A stretch of 64,000 nucleotides of DNA from Amylibacter sp. SFDW26 (GCF_009184395.1 NZ_WEIC01000001.1:700047-764046), one strand, 5' to 3'; shown: positions 15,040-24,633, counted from the stretch's first letter. Made by a program: numbers and translations. The notes: generated from the letters alone by a model not told the origin.

Positions 15040-16374
15040 CTAACCAACATAATTTGAACGGGTCAAACTGTATTTTGCCATTTTCTCGTTCAAAGTACGC
15101 CGTGGTAACTTCAATTCTTCCATCACCGATTGAATAGAACCTTTGTGACGGCGCATCGTATTATCGATTAGCATACGTTCAAAGGCTTCAACGTGTTCTT
15201 TTAATGGCTTACCATCTTCAATCACTTCAGGCGTCTCTTGATCACCATCCGCCATCAACAGGCTAGAAATCGAATAACTACCACGACGGCTTTGCAGAAC
15301 TGCACGTTCTGCCAAATTGATCAGCTGACGGATATTTCCAGGCCATGGAGCTTGTAATAATTTTGCTGCATCTTCGGCAGAAACCTCAGGCTCATCACAG
15401 CCATACTCATCCGCAAAGTTTTCAGCATACCGTGTAAACAACGTCAAAATATCCTCGCCACGTTGACGTAATGGAGGAGGGGTGATCTGCATGGCTGCCA
15501 AACGGAAATACAAATCTTGGCGGATTGTATCATCCAAAGATTTATTGGGATCAGGTTCATTTGAAATCGCAATAATCCGTAATTGCGAAACTTCGCCACG
15601 ATCATGCTCTGTAATCGAGCTGAGTAATTTTGCTTGAATTGATGCAGGCAGGGACTCGATGTCCTCTAAACACAAAGTACCGCCCAAAGAAGCTTCAAGA
15701 AATGGCGTTGCATCCTCATTTGGACCAAACAACCGTTTTGCCAGTTCATCCTCTGTATAGGCCGCGCAATTGACGGTGATGAACTTCTTACCTTGGCGTG
15801 AACCACAGGCATGTAATGCATGAGCAATCAAGCTTTTACCTGTTCCAGTTTCACCAGAAATTAAGATATGGCCGTCAGCCTGCGCTAAATCCAGAATATC
15901 TTCGCGTAGACGTTCCATTACTGGACTTGTGCCCATCAACTTACGCAAAAGCACCGTTCCATCAGACAATTCACGACGTAATGTCCGATTGTCCAATTGC
16001 AATCGGCGTGTTTGTACCGCACGTTTGGCTAATTCCGCCATACGCTCAGGGTTAAATGGCTTTTCAAGGAAATCATATGCACCAATGCGCATTGCTTCCA
16101 CAGCCATTGATACATCACCGTGTCCCGTGATCATGATCATCGGAAGCGTGTTATCAATGCTTTGAATTTTCTTTAAGAATTGAATGCCATCAATTTCGGG
16201 CATCCGCACATCAGAAATGATAATCCCCGGAAAATCTGCATCAATTTCCTTTAATGCGTGAACTGCACTTGGATAGGTAACTGTTCTGTATCCTGAAAGG
16301 GTTAACCATTGCGAGATACTTTCGCGCATGTCTTGTTCATCGTCGACAATTGCTATCGTCATTTGTTCTGCCAT
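15040..16374 (-). CDS. dctD: DctD-like response regulator lacking the GAFTGA loop
   Basis: A 444-residue regulator with a receiver domain (phospho-acceptor Asp55 in ISDVRMPE), an AAA+ domain (Walker A GETGTGKS at 174-181) and a C-terminal Fis-type helix-turn-helix (HKGSIQSVMEELKLPRRTLN). With DctB it would control C4-dicarboxylate uptake. The stretch that should hold GAFTGA reads LFGPNEDATPFLEAS (215-229), and the Walker B motif is TLCLEDIE rather than LDE. It therefore probably does not open sigma-54 promoters and may work with the housekeeping polymerase. The kinase gene ends 8 bases upstream. Confidence 0.85.
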   Translation of the reverse strand: MAEQMTIAIVDDEQDMRESISQWLTLSGYRTVTYPSAVHALKEIDADFPGIIISDVRMPEIDGIQFLKKIQSIDNTLPMIMITGHGDVSMAVEAMRIGAYDFLEKPFNPERMAELAKRAVQTRRLQLDNRTLRRELSDGTVLLRKLMGTSPVMERLREDILDLAQADGHILISGETGTGKSLIAHALHACGSRQGKKFITVNCAAYTEDELAKRLFGPNEDATPFLEASLGGTLCLEDIESLPASIQAKLLSSITEHDRGEVSQLRIIAISNEPDPNKSLDDTIRQDLYFRLAAMQITPPPLRQRGEDILTLFTRYAENFADEYGCDEPEVSAEDAAKLLQAPWPGNIRQLINLAERAVLQSRRGSYSISSLLMADGDQETPEVIEDGKPLKEHVEAFERMLIDNTMRRHKGSIQSVMEELKLPRRTLNEKMAKYSLTRSNYVG

Positions 16375-16381
16375 TTGGTTA

Positions 16382-18142
16382 TTACTCCGCCGCTTTTACA
16401 GTCTCTTGTTTAATCATAGGAATTTGGAACTCAAACACTGCACCACGAGGGGATACGTTTCGAGCGAGAAGCCGCCCACCCAGATCATTTGCTATCCCAG
16501 AAGAAATAGCCAAACCAAGCCCGACGCCGTCGCCAGGCTGCTTTGTTGTGTAGAAAGGTTCGAACAAATTATCCAAGTTCTCAATGCCTGGGCCATTGTC
16601 TTTAATAGATAATTTAGCCATTTTACCCGCAACCAACAGGATATCCAATTGTCGATCGCCCTGAACTTTCATAGAATCAATAGCATTACGAAGCAAATTC
16701 ACGATCACTTGTTCAATGCGCACCATATCGCCTAAAATCATCACTGGATGCTTTGGCATCGTCTCTGTTATCTCAATTTCTAACTGGTTCAATTGCGGCG
16801 ACATCATAGACATGCTGCCTTGAACAGCCGTTCTTAAATCCACAGGTTGTAGATCATCACCACCTTTTCGCGCATATGATTTCAACTGTCTTGTAATAGC
16901 ACCCATACGTTCAATAAGATCATCAATGCGTTGAAAACTGCTGATGGCTTCTTCTGGTCGGCGACGTTTCAGCAGTAGCTTTGCTCCAGCCAAATAGGTC
17001 CGCATAGCGGCCAAAGGTTGGTTTAATTCATGACTAACAGCTGCAGACATTTCGCCCAAAGCAGCTAATTTTGAACTTTGTGCCAAGCTTTGTTCTGCTA
17101 CCTGTAAATTTCTCTCTGCTTCTTCACGTTGCGAAATTTCCAAGGTGAGTTGGTCATTCAGGGCGCGTAGTTCGGCTGATTCCGCTTGGAACACGAAAGA
17201 CTTACGCATTGCGCGTTTTGACATGATATAAAACATCACAGCCAGCACCATGGCATAGCCCATGATTTCAAGGGCTAAGATACCATTCACACGGGCACGG
17301 ATACTTTCATATGATGCCAAGTAAACAATATTCCATCCCTGAAAGGGGACTTTTTCATCAATACGAAACAGAGGTTGCCCACGAATATAAGCGTCAGCTA
17401 CAGATCCAGACCACTCACCCGTAGCCCGTAAAGCGCGCTCCATAGTGGTTAAAACTGGTTGGTTTGATAACGCTTCTACCAATGTTTGGTTTTGAAATTG
17501 ACGTTCCGTAGACAAAAGAATTTTGCCTTCGCTATCCGTTACAATCAATGTTGCATCGTTTTTGGACCATGTGTCAAACAGGCCATCTAAATCAACCTCT
17601 ACAACGATGATACCAACGGTTTGGTTACTACTTTGGACGCGGCGAGAAAAGTAATACCCAGTGCCACCGCTTTCATTTTCGAAACTGGTGAAGACTGTAT
17701 CGCTTCCACGGATAGCAGCAACATAGACGGGCTGATTGTTAAGAAAGCTTCCCAACTTTTGGCGATTACTAGTCGCAACAATACGACCCTCTGCATTCAA
17801 CAGAGAAATCTCTTTGGCGCCAATATCATCTTGATAACTGATAAGACGTTGAGAAGAAGCAACGAAATCGGAACTGTTAAGTGCCGCAATCAATGTGGTG
17901 TCGCGTGACAATAACAATGGAACAACAGAACTACGCTGCAAATCGCTGATGATACGACCACTATAAAGTGACAATTGGCGTTCGGCATTGCCACGTGTTT
18001 TTTGCGTAAAACGTTCTGAAAAATAGAGATTACTCAGATACATAACAGCGAAAGCTGTTATTATAATAAACAATACACCAAATCTCAGAAACAGATTAGT
18101 GCGTCTTGAATTTACAGACGTTATTGATGCATCGGTGCCCAT
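16382..18142 (-). CDS. dctB: DctB-like sensor histidine kinase
   Basis: A 586-residue membrane kinase: N-terminal span (about 19-38, LFLRFGVLFIIITAFAVMYL), a periplasmic double-Cache sensor (about 45-290), a second span (about 292-312, LEIMGYAMVLAVMFYIM), a coiled coil, then the histidine-kinase core. The phospho-accepting His is about residue 371 in AAVSHELNQPLAAMRTYL; ATP-binding motifs are NLLRNAID, DNGPGI and GVGLGLAIS. It senses C4-dicarboxylates in known systems and passes phosphate to DctD. No dctPQM transporter is in the window. Confidence 0.9.
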   Translation of the reverse strand: MGTDASITSVNSRRTNLFLRFGVLFIIITAFAVMYLSNLYFSERFTQKTRGNAERQLSLYSGRIISDLQRSSVVPLLLSRDTTLIAALNSSDFVASSQRLISYQDDIGAKEISLLNAEGRIVATSNRQKLGSFLNNQPVYVAAIRGSDTVFTSFENESGGTGYYFSRRVQSSNQTVGIIVVEVDLDGLFDTWSKNDATLIVTDSEGKILLSTERQFQNQTLVEALSNQPVLTTMERALRATGEWSGSVADAYIRGQPLFRIDEKVPFQGWNIVYLASYESIRARVNGILALEIMGYAMVLAVMFYIMSKRAMRKSFVFQAESAELRALNDQLTLEISQREEAERNLQVAEQSLAQSSKLAALGEMSAAVSHELNQPLAAMRTYLAGAKLLLKRRRPEEAISSFQRIDDLIERMGAITRQLKSYARKGGDDLQPVDLRTAVQGSMSMMSPQLNQLEIEITETMPKHPVMILGDMVRIEQVIVNLLRNAIDSMKVQGDRQLDILLVAGKMAKLSIKDNGPGIENLDNLFEPFYTTKQPGDGVGLGLAISSGIANDLGGRLLARNVSPRGAVFEFQIPMIKQETVKAAE

Positions 18143-18191
18143 TATTAAAGTCTAGGCGCAGTCGGCGTTACGCTCAAGCATTTTAACCGCA

Positions 18192-18869
18192 TTATGCAGA
18201 AACAAGCGATCCTGCGACGCTTTCAAAAAGCTTAGAGCCATCAACACCACCCAATTCAGGATCATTCAGACGTTCTGGATGTGGCATCATTCCCAACACA
18301 CGACGGTTTTCTGAAAGAATACCCGCGATATCATCCATAGCACCGTTTGGATTGTTCGTATATGTGTAGGCAACACGATCTTCGCCATGCAACGTTTTTA
18401 ACGTTTCTGCATCAGCCGTATAATTACCCTCATGATGTGCTACAGGATAGGTAACTATGTCACCTTTCTTATGCTCATTTGTGAATATTGAATCTGTTGT
18501 TTCAACTTTTAAGGAAACATCCTTACAGACGAATTTAAGCTGCGCATTGCGCATCAAAACACCTGGCAACAAACCGCTTTCAGTTAAAACCTGAAAACCG
18601 TTACAAATGCCAACCACATATCCACCTTTATTGGCAAAATCGACAACAGAACGCATAATCGGCGAACGCGCTGCAATCGCACCGCAGCGCAGGTAATCAC
18701 CAAAGGAAAACCCGCCTGGAATACCAATCACATCCAAACCTTGTGGTAGGCTGCTTTCTTTGTGCCAAACCATTTGTGTTTGTTTATTGTGACCAGACAC
18801 TTTGTCAAAAGCGACAGCAAGGTCGCGGTCACAGTTAGAGCCGGGGAATTGGATAACTGCTGCGCGCAT
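18192..18869 (-). CDS. purQ: Phosphoribosylformylglycinamidine synthase, glutaminase subunit
   Basis: A 225-residue class I glutamine amidotransferase that supplies ammonia to PurL in step four of purine synthesis. The nucleophile Cys lies in VVGICNGFQVLTESGLLPG (about residue 88) and the His-Glu pair in MMPHPERL (about 198-200). It shares its start region with the purS stop (one-base overlap), so purC-purS-purQ are one operon. Length and start (MRAAVIQFPGSNCDRD) are standard for the small PurQ type. Confidence 0.96.
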   Translation of the reverse strand: MRAAVIQFPGSNCDRDLAVAFDKVSGHNKQTQMVWHKESSLPQGLDVIGIPGGFSFGDYLRCGAIAARSPIMRSVVDFANKGGYVVGICNGFQVLTESGLLPGVLMRNAQLKFVCKDVSLKVETTDSIFTNEHKKGDIVTYPVAHHEGNYTADAETLKTLHGEDRVAYTYTNNPNGAMDDIAGILSENRRVLGMMPHPERLNDPELGGVDGSKLFESVAGSLVSA

Positions 18870-19108
18870 TATAGGATTTCCACTGCGTAGTCTTCGATCA
18901 CTGTATTTGCCAAAAGCTTTTCACACATCGCTTTGACTTGTTCTTCTGCTTTGCCAGCATCCGTTTCAGTCAACTCCATTTCGATGATTTTACCTTGGCG
19001 TACTTTTTCAACACCATCAAAGCCTAAAGCACCCAATGAGTGGCGCACGGCCGCCCCTTGAGGATCTAGAACACCATTTTTTAGGGTCACATGTATGCGT
19101 GCTTTCAT
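18869..19108 (-). CDS. purS: Phosphoribosylformylglycinamidine synthase subunit PurS
   Basis: A 79-residue protein of the PurS family, which bridges PurQ and PurL in the three-part FGAM synthase. It shows the family pattern KARIHVTLKNGVLDPQGAAV, LGFDGVEKVRQGK and the C-terminal MCEKLLANTVIEDY. It lies 12 bases after purC and overlaps purQ by one base. purL is not in this window. Confidence 0.95.
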   Translation of the reverse strand: MKARIHVTLKNGVLDPQGAAVRHSLGALGFDGVEKVRQGKIIEMELTETDAGKAEEQVKAMCEKLLANTVIEDYAVEIL

Positions 19109-19120
19109 TGGTCTTGCCTC

Positions 19121-19873
19121 TTATTTTACAAGTTTAGGTGTGGTTGTGTTTTTTGGGAGCAATCCCAAACGGCGTGCAACTTCGGAATAGGCATCTGTTA
19201 GATTGCCCAAATCACGACGGAACACGTCTTTATCTAGTTTTTGACCAGTCTCGATATCCCATAAACGACAGCTGTCTGGGCTGATTTCATCTGCGATCAC
19301 CAATTGCTGGTAATCATTTTCAGTCAAACGGCCAATTTCAATCTTGAAATCGACTAATTTGATGCCAACAGCATGCATTGTGCCAGATAGAAAATCATTC
19401 ACGCGCAATGCCATTGAAATCATTTCATCCAATTCGCGCTGTGTCGCCCACTCCAAAGCAAGGATATGTTCCTCAGCAACCAACGGATCACCAAGGCTAT
19501 CGTCTTTATAGCTGAACTCGACCAATGGGCGGTTCAGCTTTGTGCCTTCTTCAATCCCCAAACGTTTTGACATGCTGCCAGCAGCAACATTACGAACGAT
19601 CACTTCTAGTGGAACGATGTCTACCCGTTTGACCAATTGTTCGCGCATATTCAAACGTTTGATAAAATGTGTCGGCAGACCAATGCTTTCCAAACCTTGC
19701 ATAAAGTGTTCAGAAAAACGGTTGTTCAGCGCACCTTTGCCATCAATAACGTCTTTTTTCTCTGCGTTGAATGCAGTCGCGTCATCTTTGAAGTATTGAA
19801 TGATTGTCCCAGGCTCTGGACCTTCGTAAAGCGTTTTGGCTTTGCCTTCGTATATTTTTGCGCCCTTGGCCAT
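19121..19873 (-). CDS. purC: Phosphoribosylaminoimidazole-succinocarboxamide synthase
   Basis: A 250-residue SAICAR synthetase, which joins aspartate to CAIR with ATP in purine synthesis. It begins [18 protein letters not shown] and has the signatures [23 protein letters not shown] and [10 protein letters not shown] chose ATG 19873 (MAKGAK) because GGAG lies seven bases before it; the frame opens four codons earlier at 19885. First gene of purC-purS-purQ, divergent from the ATPase-inhibitor gene at 20034. Confidence 0.95.
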   Translation of the reverse strand: MAKGAKIYEGKAKTLYEGPEPGTIIQYFKDDATAFNAEKKDVIDGKGALNNRFSEHFMQGLESIGLPTHFIKRLNMREQLVKRVDIVPLEVIVRNVAAGSMSKRLGIEEGTKLNRPLVEFSYKDDSLGDPLVAEEHILALEWATQRELDEMISMALRVNDFLSGTMHAVGIKLVDFKIEIGRLTENDYQQLVIADEISPDSCRLWDIETGQKLDKDVFRRDLGNLTDAYSEVARRLGLLPKNTTTPKLVK

Positions 19874-20033
19874 CGGGGTCTCCATATATGGGGTGGGGGA
19901 CTCACATAGCCCCTTACCGTATGCACTCTATAAGCTGTCCCTTGCCGACCAGCAAGGCCATTCCTATGTGGTCTTGTAATGGGTAAACATGACACCACAT
20001 ATTTAAGATAAAGGAATTTTACAGGAGGCTAAA

Positions 20034-20348
20034 TTGACAACATTTGATGAACGCGAACATGCATTTGAAGCAAAGTTCGCACATGATGCAGAAATGCAGT
20101 TCAAGGCAGAGGCAAGACGCAATAAGCTATTAGGGCAGTGGGCCGCTAAGTTATTGGGTAAGACTGGTGTGGATGTTCAAACCTATGCTGCCAGTATCGT
20201 TAGCACTAATTTAGAAGAGCCGGGTGATGAAGATATATTTCGTAAATTAGCTAGTGATTTAGATGGTCATGTTAATCATGATGATTTGCGGGCAAAAATG
20301 TCTAAGCTTATGGCAGCTGCAAAAATAGAAATCATGAACGAACTTTAA
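20034..20348 (+). CDS. F1F0-ATPase inhibitor zeta subunit (DUF1476)
   Basis: A 104-residue DUF1476 protein starting MTTFDEREHAFEAKFAHDAE. In Paracoccus denitrificans the member of this family is the zeta subunit that binds F1 and blocks ATP hydrolysis by the ATP synthase. The inhibitory N-terminus (FDEREHAFEAKFA) and the helical bundle (RNKLLGQWAAKLLGKTG) are both present. The start codon is TTG, preceded by a strong GGAGG. It is divergent from purC, an arrangement common in Rhodobacteraceae. A terminator follows at once. Confidence 0.88.
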   Translation: MTTFDEREHAFEAKFAHDAEMQFKAEARRNKLLGQWAAKLLGKTGVDVQTYAASIVSTNLEEPGDEDIFRKLASDLDGHVNHDDLRAKMSKLMAAAKIEIMNEL

Positions 20349-20352
20349 TAAA

Positions 20353-20376
20353 AAGGCCCCAGTAAAACTGAGGCCT
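20353..20376 (+). terminator. Terminator after the zeta-subunit gene
   Basis: AAGGCCCCAG, loop TAAAA, CTGAGGCCTT pairs with one mismatch and starts four bases after the stop codon. The T run after it is short (CTTCAT). Confidence 0.55.
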
Positions 20377-20547
20377 TCATACTCATAAAAAACGAAAAGA
20401 TCGACATAAACAGTACACGCATTCCTGCTGGACCGAAATTATCCACGTAAGACATCAACACCGCGAAGTATTTCACTTCTTCCGTTACATCGACCGAACT
20501 CTAAAAATTTTATTCAAAGTAACGACAACATGACGTAAGGTAACAAA

Positions 20548-20575
20548 AAAAAGAGTGACAATAATCACTCTTTTT
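20548..20575 (-). terminator. Terminator after purB
   Basis: AAAAAGAGTGA and TCACTCTTTTT form a perfect 11-bp stem with a six-base loop. On the minus strand it is followed by a run of T, about 60 bases after the purB stop, so it is an intrinsic terminator for purB. Confidence 0.75.
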
Positions 20576-20633
20576 GAAAATAGACTAACTTTTAGGTAGT
20601 CACAATTCTGTTATATTGAATATTAGTTATGGA

Positions 20634-21935
20634 TTATCCGAAAACGCGCTTGAAAATCGTATCAACATGTTTGGTGTGATAGCCAAGATCGAACTTTTCT
20701 TCGATCTCTTCAGCGCTTAATGCTTTCAATACATCTTCGTCTGCCAAAAGCTCGGTCTTAAAGTCCTTACCTTCCTCCCAAACCTTCATCGCATTCCGTT
20801 GAACCAGCTTATAACTGTCTTCACGGCTTACGCCTGCTTGTGTCAAAGCCAGCAAAACACGTTGAGACATAACCAAACCACGGAACTTATTCATATTCGC
20901 CAGCATGTTGTCGGGATAGATCACCAACTTATCAACCAAACCCGTCAAACGTGCCAAAGCAAAGTCCAAAGTCACACAAGTATCTGGACCAATGTTACGC
21001 TCTACGGATGAATGCGAAATATCGCGCTCATGCCAAAGCGCTACATTCTCCATCGCAGGCACAACTGCCATACGCACCAAACGCGCTAAACCAGTCAAGT
21101 TCTCTGATAGAACAGGGTTACGTTTGTGTGGCATCGCAGACGAACCTTTTTGACCTTTGCTGAAAAACTCTTCCGCTTCCAAAACTTCTGTACGCTGCAT
21201 GTGACGAATTTCCACTGCGATATTTTCGATGGATGATCCAACCACACCCAATGCAGCAAAGAATGCAGCATGACGGTCACGTGGAATAACCTGCGTGCTG
21301 ATTGGTTCTGGCTCCAGACCCAATTTCGCACATACATGCTCTTCAACAGCAGGGTCGATGTTTGCGAATGTGCCAACCGCACCAGAAATTGCACCTGTCG
21401 CAATTTCCATGCGTGCTTTTTTCAGACGGTTCAGGTTGCGATCCATCTCCGCATAAAAACGTGCAAATGTCAGACCCATTGTCGTTGGTTCTGCATGAAT
21501 ACCATGCGAACGCCCAATGCGTACTGTCATTTTATGCTCAATAGCGCGGCGCTTAAGAGCTTCCAATAAATCTTCCATACCTTTGATCAGGATGTCAGAT
21601 GCTTTCACCAATTGAACGTTGAAACATGTATCCAATACGTCTGATGATGTCATACCTTGATGAACAAAGCGGGCTTCATCGCTGCCAACGTGTTCCGCCA
21701 AATGCGTTAAAAATGCAATCACATCGTGTTTTGTAACAGCTTCGATTTCATCGATACGCGCTACATCAAATTCTACATCCTTTGCTTTCCAAACCGCTTC
21801 AGCGTTTTCGCGTGGTATAACACCCAAATCAGCCATCGCATCACAGGCGTGCGCCTCGATTTCATACCAGATACGGAATTTGCTTTCTGGCGAGAAAATA
21901 GCGACCATTTCAGGGCGGGAATAACGAGGGATCAT
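20634..21935 (-). CDS. purB: Adenylosuccinate lyase
   Basis: A 433-residue fumarase/aspartase-superfamily enzyme that removes fumarate from SAICAR and from adenylosuccinate. The signature SSAMPHKRNP (catalytic Ser loop) lies near residue 262, with SSDVLDT (near 88) and GRSHGIHAEPTTMG (near 133-146). Start MIPRYSRPEM at 21935 is the family start; GGTCCTGCC before it reads AGGACC on the minus strand. Longer reading from 22001 is not conserved. Monocistronic, ending in the terminator at 20548-20575. Confidence 0.96.
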   Translation of the reverse strand: MIPRYSRPEMVAIFSPESKFRIWYEIEAHACDAMADLGVIPRENAEAVWKAKDVEFDVARIDEIEAVTKHDVIAFLTHLAEHVGSDEARFVHQGMTSSDVLDTCFNVQLVKASDILIKGMEDLLEALKRRAIEHKMTVRIGRSHGIHAEPTTMGLTFARFYAEMDRNLNRLKKARMEIATGAISGAVGTFANIDPAVEEHVCAKLGLEPEPISTQVIPRDRHAAFFAALGVVGSSIENIAVEIRHMQRTEVLEAEEFFSKGQKGSSAMPHKRNPVLSENLTGLARLVRMAVVPAMENVALWHERDISHSSVERNIGPDTCVTLDFALARLTGLVDKLVIYPDNMLANMNKFRGLVMSQRVLLALTQAGVSREDSYKLVQRNAMKVWEEGKDFKTELLADEDVLKALSAEEIEEKFDLGYHTKHVDTIFKRVFG

Positions 21936-22016
21936 GGCAGGACCTTTTTGTGATTGTAGGAGTATCGCGTGCCTCTTAAACTGATGCGACATAAGACGCA
22001 AGGACAGGGGGCTTAT

Positions 22017-22358
22017 ATGCTACGTTTGATCATTATATTTACATTCATTGGCAGTCTTGCATCTGCTGACACTTGGTTAAAACTCTCAAATAATGAAATA
22101 GAAACAGCTTTAAGTAATAGAACCTTACAATATAGTGGCGCAATACAAGTGTTCTATGAAAATGGCGATACATATTATGCGTCTCAAAGACCAACTCATG
22201 GTAAATGGGATGTTGAAGAGAACCAATATTGTTCAGTTTGGCCGCCAGCTGTCACTTGGGTTTGTTATGATGTCGAAAGAAATACTGATGGCACAGCAAT
22301 CCGCTTTATCTCCAAAGATGGTTCAGCCGATATCGGTACTTATAAAGACGGAAATTAA
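22017..22358 (+). CDS. Small secreted protein of unknown function
   Basis: A 113-residue protein with a short signal peptide (MLRLIIIFTFIGSLASA) and a mature part of about 95 residues: TWLKLSNNEIETALSNRTL, then GAIQVFYENGDTYYAS, and two Cys (in QYCSVW and WVCYDV) that could form a disulfide. AGGGGGC precedes the ATG, which favours this start over 21969. Similar small periplasmic proteins occur in Rhodobacteraceae but I know no function. Its stop codon overlaps the end of the decayed gene on the other strand. Confidence 0.7.
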   Translation: MLRLIIIFTFIGSLASADTWLKLSNNEIETALSNRTLQYSGAIQVFYENGDTYYASQRPTHGKWDVEENQYCSVWPPAVTWVCYDVERNTDGTAIRFISKDGSADIGTYKDGN

Positions 22359-22637
22359 CGCCCTAAAGGGCCATCGTATTGGTGCTCTACCTTAGCAATG
22401 CGCGTTATATAATAACCATACTACTTTTTGCGCCTCATCTTTCCAATAACTGACAGTAATCCCGAAACCAACATTATCACGTGTACCCTCAACACCAATA
22501 TACCCCAGGTTGGAGTGCAGCCATTTCAACCATCTTATCAGACATAGCTGCGTAACCTGCATCAAAATCCTTACGTTAGTTTGTAAAGATCACCGCATAA
22601 TATGGAGGTTCGGGAAGCGGTGCAAAATTATCGGGTG
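22355..22637 (-). pseudogene. Decayed antibiotic-biosynthesis-monooxygenase-like gene
   Basis: Read on the minus strand from 22634: TPDNFAPLPEPPYYAVIFTN, stop (TAA where Gln is expected), then RKDFDAGYAAMSDKMVEMAA and LQPG. An extra G in a run of four shifts the frame, after which GYIGVEGTRDNVGFGITVSY and WKDEA follow. About 25-30 residues are then missing, and the end reads RIAKVEHQYDGPLGR-stop. The order matches small ABM-domain proteins (ferredoxin-fold, haem-degrading or quinone monooxygenase-like). The expected ATG is now ATA. It directly follows the AraC gene on the same strand. Confidence 0.8.
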
Positions 22638-23486
22638 TTATAACCCTCTGGCACGAATGCGTTGGGTTTCTTCTGGACCGCGCGCGCGTGACTTACGATA
22701 ATCTTTAGGCGTCTGGTTCAATTTAGAATTAAATAGCCGTGTAAAGTAAGCAGGGGAACTGAAGCCAAGGCTTTTTGAAATATCCTGAACCTTCAAGTTG
22801 CTATGTAATAAGAGTTGCATTGCTTCACTTAATACACGGTCTTGAATGATTTGGCCTGCAGATTTGTGATTCAAAGCCCGTGATACACGCGACAGATGCG
22901 TTGTTGTCACCCCAAGCGCTTCGGCATATTCACTTAACGATCGTCCAGTATTATATTGCCGTTCTAAAATTCTAGAAAAACGGCGCATTAATTTTTGCGA
23001 TGCGTTTTCCTTTACCTTTTCGATTTGATCACCCGTTAAGCGCAAAATATGAACAATCAAAAGATTCACATAAGATTCCATTGCAGGAAAACGCCCTTCA
23101 GTATCTGACGTTGCTTCACTCACAATACTATCGATGTATTTGGTAACTTCCGACTGTTTCATAATATTCAGAACTGGGAATACGAACGAATGCCTTGGCA
23201 TATTTAAATTCGAATTTGGATATATTGAGATAAACGAACCATATGTATTTGAACCCACTTCAAACACATGTGGTATATTACAAGGAACATAGATGAATGT
23301 ATTGGGCCCAACGCCTTTGGTAACACCGTCGATCATAATCCGGGCATTGCCTTTGGATATCCAAAGAATTTTATGCATGCCGTTTTGTCCGTCCATACGC
23401 AACTCTGGTAGGAAGTTACGAATGCTTGGAGCAAGCGCGCTGACAAAAACAGTTTGCTTACTTTGCATAAGATGAGAATGCGTCAA
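22638..23486 (-). CDS. AraC family transcriptional regulator
   Basis: A 282-residue regulator with an N-terminal cupin-like sensing domain (KILWISKGNARIMIDG near 38-53, FIYVPCNIPHVFEVG near 63-77) and a C-terminal double helix-turn-helix (about 180-280: LSEYAEALGVTTTHLSRVSR and VQDISKSLGFSSPAYFTRLF). The effector is unknown. The remains of an ABM-type gene follow it directly, so that gene was a likely target or partner. No clear operator was identified in the 105 bases before it. Confidence 0.88.
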   Translation of the reverse strand: MTHSHLMQSKQTVFVSALAPSIRNFLPELRMDGQNGMHKILWISKGNARIMIDGVTKGVGPNTFIYVPCNIPHVFEVGSNTYGSFISIYPNSNLNMPRHSFVFPVLNIMKQSEVTKYIDSIVSEATSDTEGRFPAMESYVNLLIVHILRLTGDQIEKVKENASQKLMRRFSRILERQYNTGRSLSEYAEALGVTTTHLSRVSRALNHKSAGQIIQDRVLSEAMQLLLHSNLKVQDISKSLGFSSPAYFTRLFNSKLNQTPKDYRKSRARGPEETQRIRARGL

Positions 23487-23591
23487 AATACAGTAGTCCT
23501 ATATATCTTTGGCTAAACAGCCAAATATCCGATTCGTCTTACCCCTCAAAGACACACTAAACTTAAACGTATGTTTTTAGCAATATTTTGC

Positions 23592-24518
23592 TTATAAAAT
23601 TTGCTGTAAATCAAAGCTACTGTCTGATAAGTGCAATTTTTTCCAACTTTTCATACGTCCACGAAACCACGTACGCTGTCGTTTCGCGTATCGCCTACTT
23701 TGTAACTTTGCAGCTTCAACCGCCTCGGTCAAACCCATGTTACCTTGAAGGTAGGAAATAAGCTCTTTTGCGCCGATTGCTTTGCACGACGGTTGATTTT
23801 CATCCCACCAACCAGCGCTCAATGCGGTTTGACATTCCTCTAACGCACCTAAATCCAACATAATATCAAAGCGGCGATCAATACGCTCATTTAGCCAATC
23901 TGTATCACTGGTTAATGAAAATAAATGCATATTGCCTTCGGGCAAAAACGGAGCATCTGTTTGATCTTGCCATTCCGATAAACTTATACCAGTAGCCTTC
24001 AAAACTTCCCAAGCACGCTGCGTGCGCGCAGGGTTTTGTGTATCGATGCGGGCATAGGTTTCAGGATCATCCTTTTCCAAAATACCAGAAAATACATTTC
24101 TCCCATGATCCAATACCATTTGATTTGCTTCGGCTCGTATTGTTTCAGGCACCTCTGGAATATGCGCCAAACCTTGAGTGAGGGCCGAAAAATAAAGTCC
24201 AGTTCCGCCAACAATGATCGGTCGTTCGCCACGTTTCAAACAGGCATTTATCTGTTCTTGTACATCCCGCAACCATTCTCCAGCGGAATAGGCATGGTCC
24301 ATGGCTACATGCCCGTACATGTAATGCGGACATTGATCTAAATCTTCTTGTGGCGGTCGTGCAGATAAAATGGACCAACCTTCATAAACTTGTAAAGCAT
24401 CTGCATTTATGATCGCACCATTTACATGCTGTGCAATATTTATAGCCAGTGATGATTTACCAGAGGCCGTAGGACCTGCGATTAAAATTGGCTTTGTATC
24501 TGAAAGAAGGGCAGTCAC
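23592..24518 (-). CDS. miaA: tRNA dimethylallyltransferase
   Basis: A 308-residue MiaA enzyme that adds a dimethylallyl group to A37 of tRNAs reading codons beginning with U. The P-loop [11 protein letters not shown] is at 15-25, with [11 protein letters not shown] (near 37), the [15 protein letters not shown] motif (near 101) and the C-terminal [16 protein letters not shown] (near 273). Length is typical. Divergent from pyrH, with about 115 bases between the starts. Confidence 0.95.
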   Translation of the reverse strand: MTALLSDTKPILIAGPTASGKSSLAINIAQHVNGAIINADALQVYEGWSILSARPPQEDLDQCPHYMYGHVAMDHAYSAGEWLRDVQEQINACLKRGERPIIVGGTGLYFSALTQGLAHIPEVPETIRAEANQMVLDHGRNVFSGILEKDDPETYARIDTQNPARTQRAWEVLKATGISLSEWQDQTDAPFLPEGNMHLFSLTSDTDWLNERIDRRFDIMLDLGALEECQTALSAGWWDENQPSCKAIGAKELISYLQGNMGLTEAVEAAKLQSRRYAKRQRTWFRGRMKSWKKLHLSDSSFDLQQIL

Positions 24519-24633
24519 ATTCAGCTCTTTATTGGTTTCTAAGCGATATTTAGCGTATACAGTACCACTTTGTCATTGCAACAATGCACTATTTCCGATT
24601 ATTTGCAGCAACGATAATTTAAAGGAGTCGATT

